Shown: positions 1 through 6,891 of the stretch, piece by piece | Numbering within the stretch: position 1 is the first letter of the stretch | Layout of the letters: each line of letters starts with the position of its first letter | IMG/VR virus record: IMGVR_UViG_3300025806_004101 | Location: 1-48,166 of that record | DNA length: 48,166 bases | Strand: one strand, 5' to 3' | Source of the DNA: a virus | Notes under the pieces: model-generated | Seen by the model: the letters and a program-made list of their open reading frames with translations, nothing else | Databases searched by the model: none | What the model was told of the DNA's origin: nothing | Program-made: the position numbers and the translations under genes

Positions 1-44
1 ATTATAATTACAGTCCATTTTAATATGTTTAACATCTTTTTCAT
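1..44 (-). CDS. Start of a membrane or secreted protein, cut by the window edge
   Basis: Only the first 14 codons are present. They begin with ATG and read MKKMLNILKWTVII, a short basic N terminus followed by hydrophobic residues, as at the start of a signal peptide or membrane anchor. The rest lies outside the window, so no function can be given. The start is inferred from this N-terminal pattern, which recurs in other exported proteins of this phage. Confidence 0.45.
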   Translation of the reverse strand, partial: MKKMLNILKWTVII

Positions 45-134
45 TTTGTGTATTTTAAATCTATAACTAATGCTAACAACACCTATAATTCATTTCGTTC
101 CTCAACGCTTCATAGCCAAACCGTTAGGCGTAAT

Positions 135-335
135 TCAAAATTTATAGTCTTTATACTTATTTATAAAAGATTTTATATTGCCACAAGTAAAGTGATTTAT
201 AACATAAACTCTTCCTTGACTAGTAACCTTTACCTCTCTCTTACAGTTTTCATCACCGCAGTTACATTTATAAGAACTACGCCTAACAAAGTATATAGCA
301 AATAGCTCTTTTATGTATTTAATAAGTCTTTTCAT
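135..335 (-). CDS. Small cysteine-rich protein of unknown function
   Basis: A 66-residue basic protein that I do not recognise. It has a CNCGDENCKRE stretch around residues 24-34 and one further cysteine near residue 51, which together could bind a metal. The N terminus (MKRLIKYIKELFAIYF) is amphipathic and basic. A good promoter lies about 95 bp upstream, so it appears to be its own transcription unit. The sequences on both sides resemble intergenic spacers common in flavobacterial genomes. Confidence 0.6.
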   Translation of the reverse strand: MKRLIKYIKELFAIYFVRRSSYKCNCGDENCKREVKVTSQGRVYVINHFTCGNIKSFINKYKDYKF

Positions 336-426
336 TATTCAAAATTTCGTTTTATTTAATTAATTCGGTGTTGGCTACTTGCCATATACAACAACGTTAT
401 AAACAATTAAAAAAGACATACAACAA

Positions 427-458
427 TAAATATAAGTAATAAGGTCGTTATGCTCCAA
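427..458 (-). promoter_or_regulatory. Bacteroidota-type promoter
   Basis: On the minus strand TTG is followed by 21 bp and then TATATTTA. This is the recurring promoter pattern of this genome (usually 20 bp). It reads toward the 66-residue cysteine-rich protein, leaving a leader of roughly 85 nt. Confidence 0.6.
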
Positions 459-548
459 GCAATCTAATTGGCTCTTATTTATACGTTTGCAACCGTGTCC
501 AAAGCCTGTATGAACCTTACTACTCGTATACTTAACCGTTAGCAAACA

Positions 549-779
549 TTAGTATAATGATATTGCCATACATATTAATCCAAGTAATCCACCAAAAGCC
601 ATTCCTATAAGAAAGTTTGTTGAGTTAAAACGTTTACTAACACTAAATATACCCAATATGTCATTTAGTGCTTCCTCTTGGGTTATCTCGTTATTTTTAG
701 CTAATCTTATTATTAGCTTTATTCTGTGTTTATCCATACTGTATAGATTCTTTACATTACATCCTTTCCTGTCTTCCAT
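549..779 (-). CDS. Small protein with a C-terminal membrane segment
   Basis: A 76-residue protein starting MEDRKGCNVK. The first two thirds are soluble and helical; residues from about 55 onward (LIGMAFGGLLGLICMAISLY) form one transmembrane segment at the very C terminus, so it is probably tail-anchored in the inner membrane. The chosen ATG overlaps the end of the upstream gene by about 20 bp. An earlier in-frame ATG would overlap more. Family not recognised. Confidence 0.55.
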   Translation of the reverse strand: MEDRKGCNVKNLYSMDKHRIKLIIRLAKNNEITQEEALNDILGIFSVSKRFNSTNFLIGMAFGGLLGLICMAISLY

Positions 780-972
780 ATTTACTCCACTGGTACACTC
801 CATCCTTCTCATGATAGGCTACTTCCTCGTCGTACATTTCTCTGGATATCAATCCTTTATGGTACTTTACTGTTACCGCCATTATACGGAAAGGAGTATA
901 TACTATACCGTCCTTCTGCCAACATTTGACATCCTCCAACCATACCATACCTTTTTTCTTATATCTACTCAT
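757..972 (-). CDS. Small phage protein of unknown function
   Basis: A 71-residue protein starting MSRYKKKGMVWLEDVKCW. It is soluble with many aromatic and charged residues and no recognisable motif. Its end overlaps the next small membrane protein gene, which suggests translational coupling. A GTG two codons earlier is possible, but the ATG is preferred. Confidence 0.55.
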   Translation of the reverse strand: MSRYKKKGMVWLEDVKCWQKDGIVYTPFRIMAVTVKYHKGLISREMYDEEVAYHEKDGVYQWSKYGRQERM

Positions 973-1002
973 TAACACTCTTCCATTATTCTGATGTTTT
1001 TA

Positions 1003-1194
1003 TTAATGATTACTGCATTCTAGGTGATAGTTTAAAGTTAGTATTCTATCATCGTATCGTATCTCTCTATTAAGGTAAGGGTATTGTTTTTGTATCCATC
1101 CATGACATACAAAGCATTGACGTCTCCTTCTTGCACGTTTAACCGATTCTTTCTTAATATTACCGTATCCGGTTAAGTATCTTACTTTTTTCAT
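1003..1194 (-). CDS. Small zinc-finger-like protein
   Basis: A 63-residue very basic protein. A CFVCHGW motif near residues 27-33 and a C-terminal HLECSNH give a C-x2-C ... H-x2-C arrangement that could hold one zinc ion. The run of arginines before the first cysteines suggests nucleic acid binding. The ATG at MKKVRYLTGYGN is preferred over an upstream start that would lie inside the conserved 40-nt repeat element in front of the gene. Confidence 0.6.
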   Translation of the reverse strand: MKKVRYLTGYGNIKKESVKRARRRRQCFVCHGWIQKQYPYLNREIRYDDRILTLNYHLECSNH

Positions 1195-1220
1195 CCTATA
1201 ATGGTTAATGCAGTTCGTCA

Positions 1221-1260
1221 AAAATGCGCGATGCACCTTCGGTAGAGATGAAACGCCCCC
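1221..1260. repeat. 40-nt conserved element, copy 1
   Basis: The plus strand reads AAAATGCGCG, A, T, GCACCTTCGGTAGAGA, a variable TGA, then AACGCCCCC. A second copy about 31 kb away matches at 36 of 40 positions. The centre ACC-TTC-GGT and the outer GCG/CGC can pair into a hairpin. It sits 2-3 nt after the stop codon of the 51-residue gene and upstream of the zinc-finger-like gene, so it is either a 3' element of one or a leader of the other. Function unknown. Confidence 0.7.
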
Positions 1261-1262
1261 TC

Positions 1263-1418
1263 CTACCTTTTGTAGATTCTCAACTCCATCTGCTCTATAT
1301 TAATCTTAGCAGTATAAATCTTTGGATCGTACTTCTCTTTAAGCTTTCCTATCATCCACTTATTCTTACTATAGTTCTCCATGGACTTTATAGTCCTAAA
1401 TTTTCTTTCTATTAGCAT
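1263..1418 (-). CDS. 51-residue basic protein, probably from a leaderless mRNA
   Basis: A small protein (MLIERKFRTIKSMENYSKNK... ending ELRIYKR) rich in lysine and isoleucine, with no recognised family. The evidence that it is real is its position: its ATG begins 3 nt after the -7 box of a perfectly spaced promoter, so transcription should begin at or very near the A of the start codon. The conserved 40-nt element follows directly after its stop codon. Confidence 0.6.
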   Translation of the reverse strand: MLIERKFRTIKSMENYSKNKWMIGKLKEKYDPKIYTAKINIEQMELRIYKR

Positions 1419-1421
1419 ACC

Positions 1422-1452
1422 TAAATATAAGAAATATAGATACGCTAGTCAA
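1422..1452 (-). promoter_or_regulatory. Bacteroidota-type promoter with start codon at the expected +1
   Basis: TTG-N20-TATATTTA on the minus strand, followed by GGT and then ATG. The spacing matches the other promoters of the window exactly. The start codon lies where the transcript should begin, which predicts a leaderless mRNA. Confidence 0.7.
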
Positions 1453-1520
1453 CTATTTCTTTAAGTTCTTTTAAAGTATTTTGACAGATTATTAGTTACT
1501 TTTCTAACAGATTAAACTTA

Positions 1521-2054
1521 TCATACTGTTGGTTTTCCGAACATTACTTTTCTATATTTTTTTCCTCCTAAAACACGATCATATGAACCATCGTCATACA
1601 TTTCTATTTCTTTACCCTTAAGGGCCTTACGTATTGTGTCTTCGTCTGTAACTTGTGTTACATTTGCCTTAGATAAGATATCAGCCATTTTACCTGATGC
1701 TTCAATATAGGTTCCGGAATTACTTAATTTACTTATTGTACGACCTATTGAACCTCTTTTACCTTGGCTTGAACCATCATGTCCTAAACCAACATACTTA
1801 GTTCCACCTGATCTTTTTTTAGTTACTGTAACAGCATCTATTTCTGGGTCATCATCTAAGTCGATAACTTCATAATCTGAACCTGCTAAATCACTTACTG
1901 ATTTATAGTTAGGGTGACCGCCAATTGGTCCGTAAGCATTTTGAATTAAGTCTAAGATGTTACCTTCTACATCTTTAAGTTCTGATGATGATATAGGTTT
2001 CCATTTATTTTTTGGTATATCTATCTCATTTAGAAGGTCTATTAATTTAATCAT
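1521..2054 (-). CDS. Conserved phage protein of unknown function
   Basis: A 177-residue soluble acidic protein. A central block, GGHPNYKS followed by DYEVIDLDDDPEIDAVTVTKK and then KYVGLGHDG, resembles hypothetical proteins that I recall from large marine myoviruses. The family has no function that I know of. The C terminus (VLGGKKYRKVMFGKP) is basic. Its ATG overlaps the stop of the upstream hydrolase gene (ATGA), so the two are translationally coupled and may act together. Confidence 0.7.
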   Translation of the reverse strand: MIKLIDLLNEIDIPKNKWKPISSSELKDVEGNILDLIQNAYGPIGGHPNYKSVSDLAGSDYEVIDLDDDPEIDAVTVTKKRSGGTKYVGLGHDGSSQGKRGSIGRTISKLSNSGTYIEASGKMADILSKANVTQVTDEDTIRKALKGKEIEMYDDGSYDRVLGGKKYRKVMFGKPTV

Positions 2055-2512
2055 AAGTAAGTATGTTTACTATACATAGTGGTAAAAACATCAAGTGGCG
2101 TCCTATGTCCCATACCCTCAATTTCATCATATTCAGCTTTATTACCAAAAATAGACCATAACTTCTTAGTTAACTCAGGATTAATAACATTATCTTCAGT
2201 ACCTAAAATAATGGTACGTTTATAAGTATTATTATAATATTCATAATCTGGGTCTATTTCTCTGCTATGTAAAGCAGGATTAAATAATAAAACATCAACT
2301 CCTAATCTTGAACCAATAACATCCGCAACATAACCACCCATACTAGAGCCAATAATTAAATCAGGAATACCTAATGTAAGTATAAACTCATGTAAGTTTA
2401 AAGTTTCATAATTCATTCCGGGTGCATAAACCATCCCTTTTGTTGATAAGAAATTCACTTTATAACCTCCCTGTTCGCTTTCTAAACCGTGTAGATATAC
2501 TATTTTTTTCAT
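2051..2512 (-). CDS. Alpha/beta hydrolase, YqiA/UPF0227-like esterase
   Basis: A 153-residue alpha/beta hydrolase. YLHGLES at residues 6-12 forms the oxyanion region. The nucleophile elbow GSSMGG is near residues 54-59, with the second serine of GSS as likely nucleophile. GTEDNVI (about 103-109) supplies an acid and GMGHR (about 133-137) the histidine. The size fits the YqiA/UPF0227 esterase family. The natural substrate is unknown; acyl or peptidyl esters are possible. It is the first gene after a promoter and is coupled to the next gene. Confidence 0.75.
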   Translation of the reverse strand: MKKIVYLHGLESEQGGYKVNFLSTKGMVYAPGMNYETLNLHEFILTLGIPDLIIGSSMGGYVADVIGSRLGVDVLLFNPALHSREIDPDYEYYNNTYKRTIILGTEDNVINPELTKKLWSIFGNKAEYDEIEGMGHRTPLDVFTTMYSKHTYL

Positions 2513-2534
2513 AACCTATTGTTTTAATTATACC

Positions 2535-2565
2535 TAAATATACGAATAATAACTATGTCAATCAA
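2535..2565 (-). promoter_or_regulatory. Bacteroidota-type promoter
   Basis: TTG-N20-TATATTTAGG on the minus strand, 23 bp before the start codon of the hydrolase gene. Confidence 0.75.
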
Positions 2566-2567
2566 CT

Positions 2568-2852
2568 TTACCTCTCTAGTATTTTTATAACTTTTGGAAG
2601 AATATCTAGTTTAGCTGATCGGTACGGTGTCATTGTCTTTCCTAGCTTAGGTCGTATTAGCTCAGCCATTTCACTTTTAGCATAGTTAAGTGTATCTCTT
2701 ATGTTCTTCTCTCTGTCATTCTCTAACCCCTTCTCATACGATTCTATAAGTAGTTCTAAATCTTGTATAATCATTAAAGTCTCTATACCTTCTGAGGTTT
2801 TAAGCTTCTCTGATATTCTTAGGATTTCTTTAATTAGACCTATTCGTGTCAT
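2568..2852 (-). CDS. Small helical protein of unknown function
   Basis: A 94-residue protein that appears all alpha-helical, with heptad-like leucine and isoleucine patterns (RIGLIKEILRISEKLKTSEG) and a second helix LNYAKSEMAELIRPKLGK. No motif or family is recognised. Its ATG overlaps the TGA of the upstream small gene, so the two are co-translated. Its last codon lies against the -33 element of the next promoter. Confidence 0.55.
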   Translation of the reverse strand: MTRIGLIKEILRISEKLKTSEGIETLMIIQDLELLIESYEKGLENDREKNIRDTLNYAKSEMAELIRPKLGKTMTPYRSAKLDILPKVIKILER

Positions 2853-3013
2853 AATTCTGTTTGACTATTCTTACTATTGCTTCCGGAAATAGCTCCTTCC
2901 CATTTGTAGGCTATACTTTGATTAACTAACGGTAGATGGTATTCTATAATCTCGTTTTGGTAGTTACGGTCTGTATAAACTTCTTCACTTTCTTTTTCAA
3001 TTATTATTCCCAT
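2849..3013 (-). CDS. Small acidic protein of unknown function
   Basis: A 54-residue protein beginning MGIIIEKESEEVYTDRNYQ and ending SKNSQTEL. It overlaps the following start by four bases (ATGA), the usual coupling in this genome, and it fills an otherwise empty gap of about 200 bp. That is the main support for it. No family is recognised. Confidence 0.5.
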   Translation of the reverse strand: MGIIIEKESEEVYTDRNYQNEIIEYHLPLVNQSIAYKWEGAISGSNSKNSQTEL

Positions 3014-3055
3014 CTTTTCTTTTTTTTAACATTATAGAAATCGTAGCAGACCTAC

Positions 3056-3427
3056 CTACTGTGTACTGTGTGTAGCCCGGTAGGAACGTAGTTGCTGTTC
3101 TAATGTCTTTTCGTAAACATCTACATGTTCTTTTGTCGATTTCTTCTCCTGTGCCTGTCCTACTTGCAGTAGCCATGTCTTTACATCTGCTCTTAATGTT
3201 CTACTTGTGAAGACTTCCTTAGCTATCGCTAATGGCTTACACCTTTCCGAGACTGGTTTTAAAAATTCTACCTGTGTTCTAAGATTTAGTGCGTTTTGCT
3301 GTTGTTTTGTAAGTGACCGGAGTCCGCACCACCTACTTTGAACTCTTCTTACTTTCTTCGAGTCTCTTTCTAAGATCTCTTGAGGGATTTCTTCCTTTAT
3401 AAAAGGACTGCGTTTCTTGTATGGCAT
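3056..3427 (-). CDS. Basic phage protein of unknown function
   Basis: A 123-residue basic, helical protein starting MPYKKRSPFIKEEIPQEIL. The first half is rich in arginine and glutamine (KKVRRVQSRWCGLRSLTKQQ), the second half is a probable helix bundle ending THSTQ. Nucleic acid binding is plausible from the charge but no domain is recognised. It has its own promoter, whose -33 element touches the stop codon of the upstream gene. Confidence 0.6.
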   Translation of the reverse strand: MPYKKRSPFIKEEIPQEILERDSKKVRRVQSRWCGLRSLTKQQQNALNLRTQVEFLKPVSERCKPLAIAKEVFTSRTLRADVKTWLLQVGQAQEKKSTKEHVDVYEKTLEQQLRSYRATHSTQ

Positions 3428-3454
3428 AACTAATTAATTTTGTTTAATAATACC

Positions 3455-3485
3455 TAAATATACGAAAGATATTATAGTTTAGCAA
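3455..3485 (-). promoter_or_regulatory. Bacteroidota-type promoter
   Basis: TTG-N20-TATATTTAGG on the minus strand, reading into the 123-residue basic protein. The TTG overlaps the last codons of the upstream gene. Confidence 0.75.
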
Positions 3486-3649
3486 CTTAAGTATTGGTAA
3501 AATTTCTGATTACTAAAAGACCATTTTGGCTTGTTTCCTTTCTGGTAAGTTAGTGTAGCATCTATTGTACGTATTGTTGCTAATACGTTACTCTTAGTCT
3601 GTACAACATACTTTCCTGATTTCTCCGGTAATTCTTTACTCCATTTCAT
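3479..3649 (-). CDS. Small DUF551-like phage protein
   Basis: A 56-residue protein starting MKWSKELPEKSGKYVVQ, with KWSFSNQKFYQYL at its end. The opening W-x5-P-x3-G-x-Y pattern is like small DUF551-type phage proteins of unknown role. The ATG overlaps the stop codon of the upstream gene (ATGA), and this decides the start over an earlier in-frame one. Confidence 0.55.
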   Translation of the reverse strand: MKWSKELPEKSGKYVVQTKSNVLATIRTIDATLTYQKGNKPKWSFSNQKFYQYLSC

Positions 3650-3852
3650 GACCAATCCCAATCGTTGTAAACTAACCTAAACTGATTCTGCCCTTTAAGG
3701 TATATTTCTCCGTAATCGTCTATATACCATTTAAAATCTTCATTTACTATATCAGGAGCTCCAAAGTGTGATGTAAATACGCTTCCGGAAGGGTACTTTT
3801 CTCTTAATATCTTCTCTATAACATTCCTGTAAGGAGTGAGTTGTTTAGCCAT
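3646..3852 (-). CDS. Small phage protein of unknown function
   Basis: A 68-residue protein starting MAKQLTPYRNVIEKILREKYP, with an N-terminal helix and a C-terminal beta-rich part (WYIDDYGEIYLKGQNQFRLV). No family is recognised. It is coupled by ATGA overlap to the following DUF551-like gene. Confidence 0.55.
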   Translation of the reverse strand: MAKQLTPYRNVIEKILREKYPSGSVFTSHFGAPDIVNEDFKWYIDDYGEIYLKGQNQFRLVYNDWDWS

Positions 3853-3867
3853 ATACTGTTACTGTTA

Positions 3868-4686
3868 TTATAAGTTTTCTTTAATCCAATCTTTTAAAGT
3901 TGTTTTGTAATTAGAATATATTTCAAAATCACTATTAAGTTTGTTAAATAATATAGTAACCTCTTCTCTACTATACATCTTCTCATTTGAAGGTTTAACT
4001 AATGTAGTTTTACATTTATTACAATACACTTTAGTTCCTACCCAATGTAATCGTTTAAATGGATGTTCACATGTTTCAACTGAAGTAATAGTAACTTCAT
4101 TGTTTTGGTTTAGTTTAATAGTATACCAAGTTTCACAACCATTAACATCACAAAGTTTCATATCAGTTAAACAAGGTGTCACTCCTTCTATAGTACATTT
4201 ATGATTAACTTCATACTCAACTTCCCACTCTCCATCTGGATTAGAAACATATTCTTTTATGAATGATTGTTGTACTTGTGGTACAGATGTGCATTTATGT
4301 TTAACTAACTGTCCATCATAATGATGTCCAGCTTCATTACGTATATCTAATTTACATTTATTACAATTAGTAAGCTTAGGGTCAGTAGTTGCTATGATTT
4401 TTCTATCATTCCAATGTACTTCATCTATGTCTTCAACTAAATAAGGTTCAGCATCTTTAAAAGGTTTACGTTCAGTAGCACACTCTAAATACATAGCCCA
4501 ATCACCTACTTGAATAGGCTCTACATCTTGTGATACTGTGATGTATGCGTATTGAGGTTTACAGCAATTAGATTTTTGAGCATCTTTTTCTAGAACAATT
4601 AAATCCATATCCCAATTATATACAATCTGTCCTTTTTTACCGTAACCTTCTGTTGGTAGCATTACTACCTGTATTGGTTGTTTCAT
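3868..4686 (-). CDS. Large cysteine-rich accessory protein, probable zinc binding
   Basis: A 272-residue protein with several metal-site candidates: CNKC near residue 107, HKC and CTIEGVTPC in the middle, and a C-terminal C-x5-H ... C-x2-C (CEHPFKRLHW followed by YCNKCKTTL). A closing helix starts MYSREEVTILFNKL, a module that often ends Bacteroidota phage proteins. The first 80 residues look like a beta-rich domain. The specific function is unknown. It is followed by a small cysteine-rich gene. Confidence 0.6.
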   Translation of the reverse strand: MKQPIQVVMLPTEGYGKKGQIVYNWDMDLIVLEKDAQKSNCCKPQYAYITVSQDVEPIQVGDWAMYLECATERKPFKDAEPYLVEDIDEVHWNDRKIIATTDPKLTNCNKCKLDIRNEAGHHYDGQLVKHKCTSVPQVQQSFIKEYVSNPDGEWEVEYEVNHKCTIEGVTPCLTDMKLCDVNGCETWYTIKLNQNNEVTITSVETCEHPFKRLHWVGTKVYCNKCKTTLVKPSNEKMYSREEVTILFNKLNSDFEIYSNYKTTLKDWIKENL

Positions 4687-4701
4687 AGTTATAAGTTTTC
4701 T

Positions 4702-4917
4702 TTACTTATTAAAATCTCTACAATCAACACACATTTCGCTACATTTTGCACCCTCACCATAAGTATCTGCATCGTGGCAAATAAACGATTTGCTAACACT
4801 ACCTATACGTAATTGCTTTATTTCTGCTTCTAAAGAATCTATGTATAACTCTTGGTCTGCTATCAATTGTATTTTTGTAGCCTTATTAATATAATCTTTT
4901 CTATCAGGTCTTTTCAT
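4702..4917 (-). CDS. Small cysteine-rich protein
   Basis: A 71-residue protein starting MKRPDRKDYINKATKIQL. It has an N-terminal helix (LIADQELYIDSLEAEIKQLR, coiled-coil like) and a C-terminal cluster C..D, CSEMCVDCRDF that probably binds zinc. The ATG is preferred over an adjacent TTG. Unknown family. Confidence 0.55.
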   Translation of the reverse strand: MKRPDRKDYINKATKIQLIADQELYIDSLEAEIKQLRIGSVSKSFICHDADTYGEGAKCSEMCVDCRDFNK

Positions 4918-4928
4918 CAAAGATTGTC

Positions 4929-5108
4929 TTACTCCTCAAGGTCTATGGCGACCCAGAAAATTGCCATAAAGATCGCTATACATGTAAATATCGAGCTTGT
5001 CGCTCTAGCTGTTTCTGACCATAATAAAGGATTAATTTCCAGGGTTATGAATGCCGAAGTAGCGTATATTGCTACTATTGCTAATAATGCTATTAAGAAT
5101 GTCTTCAT
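4929..5108 (-). CDS. Small two-span membrane protein
   Basis: A 59-residue protein with two hydrophobic segments, MKTFLIALLAIVAIYATSAF and roughly residues 38-55 (TSSIFTCIAIFMAIFWVAI), and an acidic end (DLEE). It is coupled to the upstream gene by an ATGA overlap. The topology is compatible with a small inner-membrane protein. No family is recognised. Confidence 0.6.
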   Translation of the reverse strand: MKTFLIALLAIVAIYATSAFITLEINPLLWSETARATSSIFTCIAIFMAIFWVAIDLEE

Positions 5109-5305
5109 AAGCTTCCTTTTAATTTACTTATCTGAATTTGAGTATCTAGAATACCTTCCTCTTGGTCAATTATGCTCATTTCCAACATTCCTAATGCGTA
5201 GGCTTGTATCATATAACTCTGCATTTCAGGTTCGAGATTTCTAAATCCTAATTCTTCTAGGTTTTGTGTAGCTATTTGGGTTCTCTCTTCGTCTGTAATT
5301 GTCAT
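5105..5305 (-). CDS. Small helical protein of unknown function
   Basis: A 66-residue acidic protein starting MTITDEERTQIATQNLEELG, predicted mainly helical. No motif. It lies 13 bp after the lipoprotein gene and overlaps the start of the small membrane protein gene, forming a short operon. Confidence 0.55.
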   Translation of the reverse strand: MTITDEERTQIATQNLEELGFRNLEPEMQSYMIQAYALGMLEMSIIDQEEGILDTQIQISKLKGSL

Positions 5306-5318
5306 GGTCTTCTATCTA

Positions 5319-5591
5319 TTAACGTATTAGAATTGAATCTGTAACCTTTGCACAATCTTTTAACAGTATCTTATAAGAAGTGACACTGTCTGTTAATAGT
5401 ATATTGTTACCTGCTTTAATAGTTCCATTCTCTAACAACACTAGATTCGGATTATCAGAATAAAATATGAAATTTAATGTATCGACTGTGGCATCGAAAC
5501 GAGTCGCCTCTACGGAGTAATTACATTTTCTAACTTCTCCACATCCTACTCCTACGAAGGATAATACTAATACTAATAATACTTTTTTCAT
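5319..5591 (-). CDS. Small secreted lipoprotein
   Basis: A 90-residue protein with a lipoprotein signal peptide: MKKVLLVLVLSFVGVGC, with cleavage before Cys17 and GE following. The mature part is short and beta-rich (TLNFIFYSDNPNLVLLENG) with two further cysteines that could pair. It is first in an operon with its own promoter. Its role is unknown. Lipoproteins of phages can act in superinfection exclusion, but nothing in the sequence proves that here. Confidence 0.65.
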   Translation of the reverse strand: MKKVLLVLVLSFVGVGCGEVRKCNYSVEATRFDATVDTLNFIFYSDNPNLVLLENGTIKAGNNILLTDSVTSYKILLKDCAKVTDSILIR

Positions 5592-5626
5592 TTTGTTAAT
5601 TTATTTAAATAGTTTTTAATTGTTTC

Positions 5627-5656
5627 TAAATATACGAAATATATTTTAAATATCAA
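5627..5656 (-). promoter_or_regulatory. Bacteroidota-type promoter
   Basis: TTG-N19-TATATTTA on the minus strand, one base shorter than most of the others, about 35 bp before the lipoprotein start codon. Confidence 0.65.
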
Positions 5657-5680
5657 AGTGCTAAGTGTTAAAGTCTTATA

Positions 5681-5749
5681 TTAATCAATATCTAATATTC
5701 CGGTTACTTCTGCTAATGGTACAACTACCACCACATCCTTTAATTCCAT
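5681..5749 (-). CDS. Possible 22-residue peptide
   Basis: A tiny frame MELKDVVVVVPLAEVTGILDID that starts inside the stop region of the upstream membrane protein gene. It is open and ends just before the promoter of the lipoprotein. The overlap style matches the genome, but the length is too short to be sure that it is translated. Confidence 0.25.
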   Translation of the reverse strand: MELKDVVVVVPLAEVTGILDID

Positions 5750-5949
5750 TCTGCTAAAAATAATGCGTACATTAGTCCTACTATTATTATGACATCCCCA
5801 AGTACGCAGCTGATTACATATGCTCCCATTAGTAGCTTCCTCCATGGTGGAGATTGTTCATAATACTCTACAGGATTTTCTACTTGAGGCCCTAAGCCTA
5901 TGAAGTTTATGAATCCCATAAGTGCGAAAAATATTGCTAGTCTTATCAT
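5740..5949 (-). CDS. Small two-span membrane protein
   Basis: A 69-residue protein with hydrophobic segments at about residues 3-20 (RLAIFFALMGFINFIGLG) and 42-65 (GAYVISCVLGDVIIIVGLMYALFL), joined by a polar loop containing two prolines. It is coupled by ATGA overlap to the barrel protein upstream. Inner-membrane location is likely; the role is unknown. Confidence 0.6.
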   Translation of the reverse strand: MIRLAIFFALMGFINFIGLGPQVENPVEYYEQSPPWRKLLMGAYVISCVLGDVIIIVGLMYALFLAEWN

Positions 5950-6449
5950 AATCTCTTAAATCTCTTACCTACCCTAATTAGTCCGTTAAGTTTCCATTCA
6001 CTATCTAAGTCTTGGTCCCATATCACCATATCTTCTCTAGTATCGTAACTCCACAATCCTCCTATGAAGAAATTAGACTTACCTATAAAAATATCTCCTC
6101 CTATTTGAAACCCTACTAAAGGATATGATCCGTAAAGTTCTCTCTTAATAATACCCAGCTTTATTCCTGTATAGGCTCTTGCTGTCCTACTTCTGTTATG
6201 AATATTAAATCCCAAAGGTGTTGCACTTAGTTCAAAGTAAGTCTTCCCATTTAAGTCCGGAAATACAAACACCTGTGCATTAAAGTACATCTGAGTCATC
6301 TGGTATTCTATACCTCCTCCTACGTTAATCCCATCTTTAGCGGTAGCTACAGGATCTGAGAGTATAAAGTATTGAAATCCTATATCCTGTGTGTAGGCTA
6401 GTAGGGGTATTAGCAGTATTGCTGTAAATATTACAACTCTATTTCTCAT
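5946..6449 (-). CDS. Outer-membrane beta-barrel-like protein
   Basis: A 167-residue protein. It starts with a signal peptide (MRNRVVIFTAILLIPLLAYTQ, cleaved after TQ or nearby). The mature part has alternating hydrophobic strands rich in G, Y and F (GGGIEYQMTQMYFNAQVFVF; FFIGGLWSY) and ends in a strand, as in small outer-membrane barrels of Bacteroidota. The start is chosen for a proper signal peptide and a short overlap with the upstream gene. It probably sits in the host outer membrane during infection, and could block adsorption of other phages or assist release. Confidence 0.6.
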   Translation of the reverse strand: MRNRVVIFTAILLIPLLAYTQDIGFQYFILSDPVATAKDGINVGGGIEYQMTQMYFNAQVFVFPDLNGKTYFELSATPLGFNIHNRSRTARAYTGIKLGIIKRELYGSYPLVGFQIGGDIFIGKSNFFIGGLWSYDTREDMVIWDQDLDSEWKLNGLIRVGKRFKRL

Positions 6450-6687
6450 GGTCCGTCTTTTTCTCGATTTCATCTACCCTGTCTTCGAGAGAATCTATCT
6501 GGTCCTCAAGGGAACTGATAGCATCAGATGTCTTATCGAAGAATTTTTGGGACAGTTCTATAAATGTCTTTTGGGTCTTAACTAAAGCAGTCGACCTTTC
6601 TAACTCTCTCACTCTATTCCTAAGCATAGACACGTCGATCAGTAACCCTACGCAGAATAAAGCTAATATACTAATTAGTCCTATCAT
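6439..6687 (-). CDS. Membrane-anchored coiled-coil protein
   Basis: An 82-residue protein with one N-terminal transmembrane segment (residues 2-18, IGLISILALFCVGLLID) and a long coiled coil to the end (LEDQIDSLEDRVDEIEKK). The design is that of an inner-membrane spanin subunit, and the downstream gene encodes an outer-membrane protein. The real lysis cassette is elsewhere, so this may instead be an envelope-spanning partner of the barrel protein. Start overlaps the upstream stop (TAATG). Confidence 0.55.
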   Translation of the reverse strand: MIGLISILALFCVGLLIDVSMLRNRVRELERSTALVKTQKTFIELSQKFFDKTSDAISSLEDQIDSLEDRVDEIEKKTDHEK

Positions 6688-6890
6688 TATTTCTTAGATG
6701 TGTTAGAGTTTCTAAATAATATTCCACAAAGCAGGTTAAGTCCTAATGCTTGCCAGAATGAGATTGGATGTGTTCCGTCTACTGCAGATAGTAAACATCC
6801 GTTCCACAGCAGTTGTAATAGCCATGCTAGTAGTATGGCTATTGCCACCACTACTACCACTACTGCTATAATTGTACCTAATCTTTCCAT
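6687..6890 (-). CDS. Small membrane protein
   Basis: A 67-residue protein with a very hydrophobic first segment (residues 5-30, valine and isoleucine rich) and a weaker second one (about 45-60, FWQALGLNLLCGILF). The C terminus is basic (NSNTSKK). A pattern like SFWQALGLNLLCGILF occurs in small Bacteroidota phage proteins, but I know of no assigned role. It heads the coupled run leading to the coiled-coil and barrel genes. Confidence 0.6.
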   Translation of the reverse strand: MERLGTIIAVVVVVVAIAILLAWLLQLLWNGCLLSAVDGTHPISFWQALGLNLLCGILFRNSNTSKK

Positions 6891-6891
6891 A

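Noticed and set aside
45-134. A true integron attC site
   Set aside because: The outer boxes partly match, but the inner arms do not pair well and no integrase gene is present.
48-305. Plus-strand open frame over the small cysteine-rich gene
   Set aside because: The minus-strand frame has a promoter and a structured cysteine pattern; the plus-strand product is low-complexity and has no promoter.
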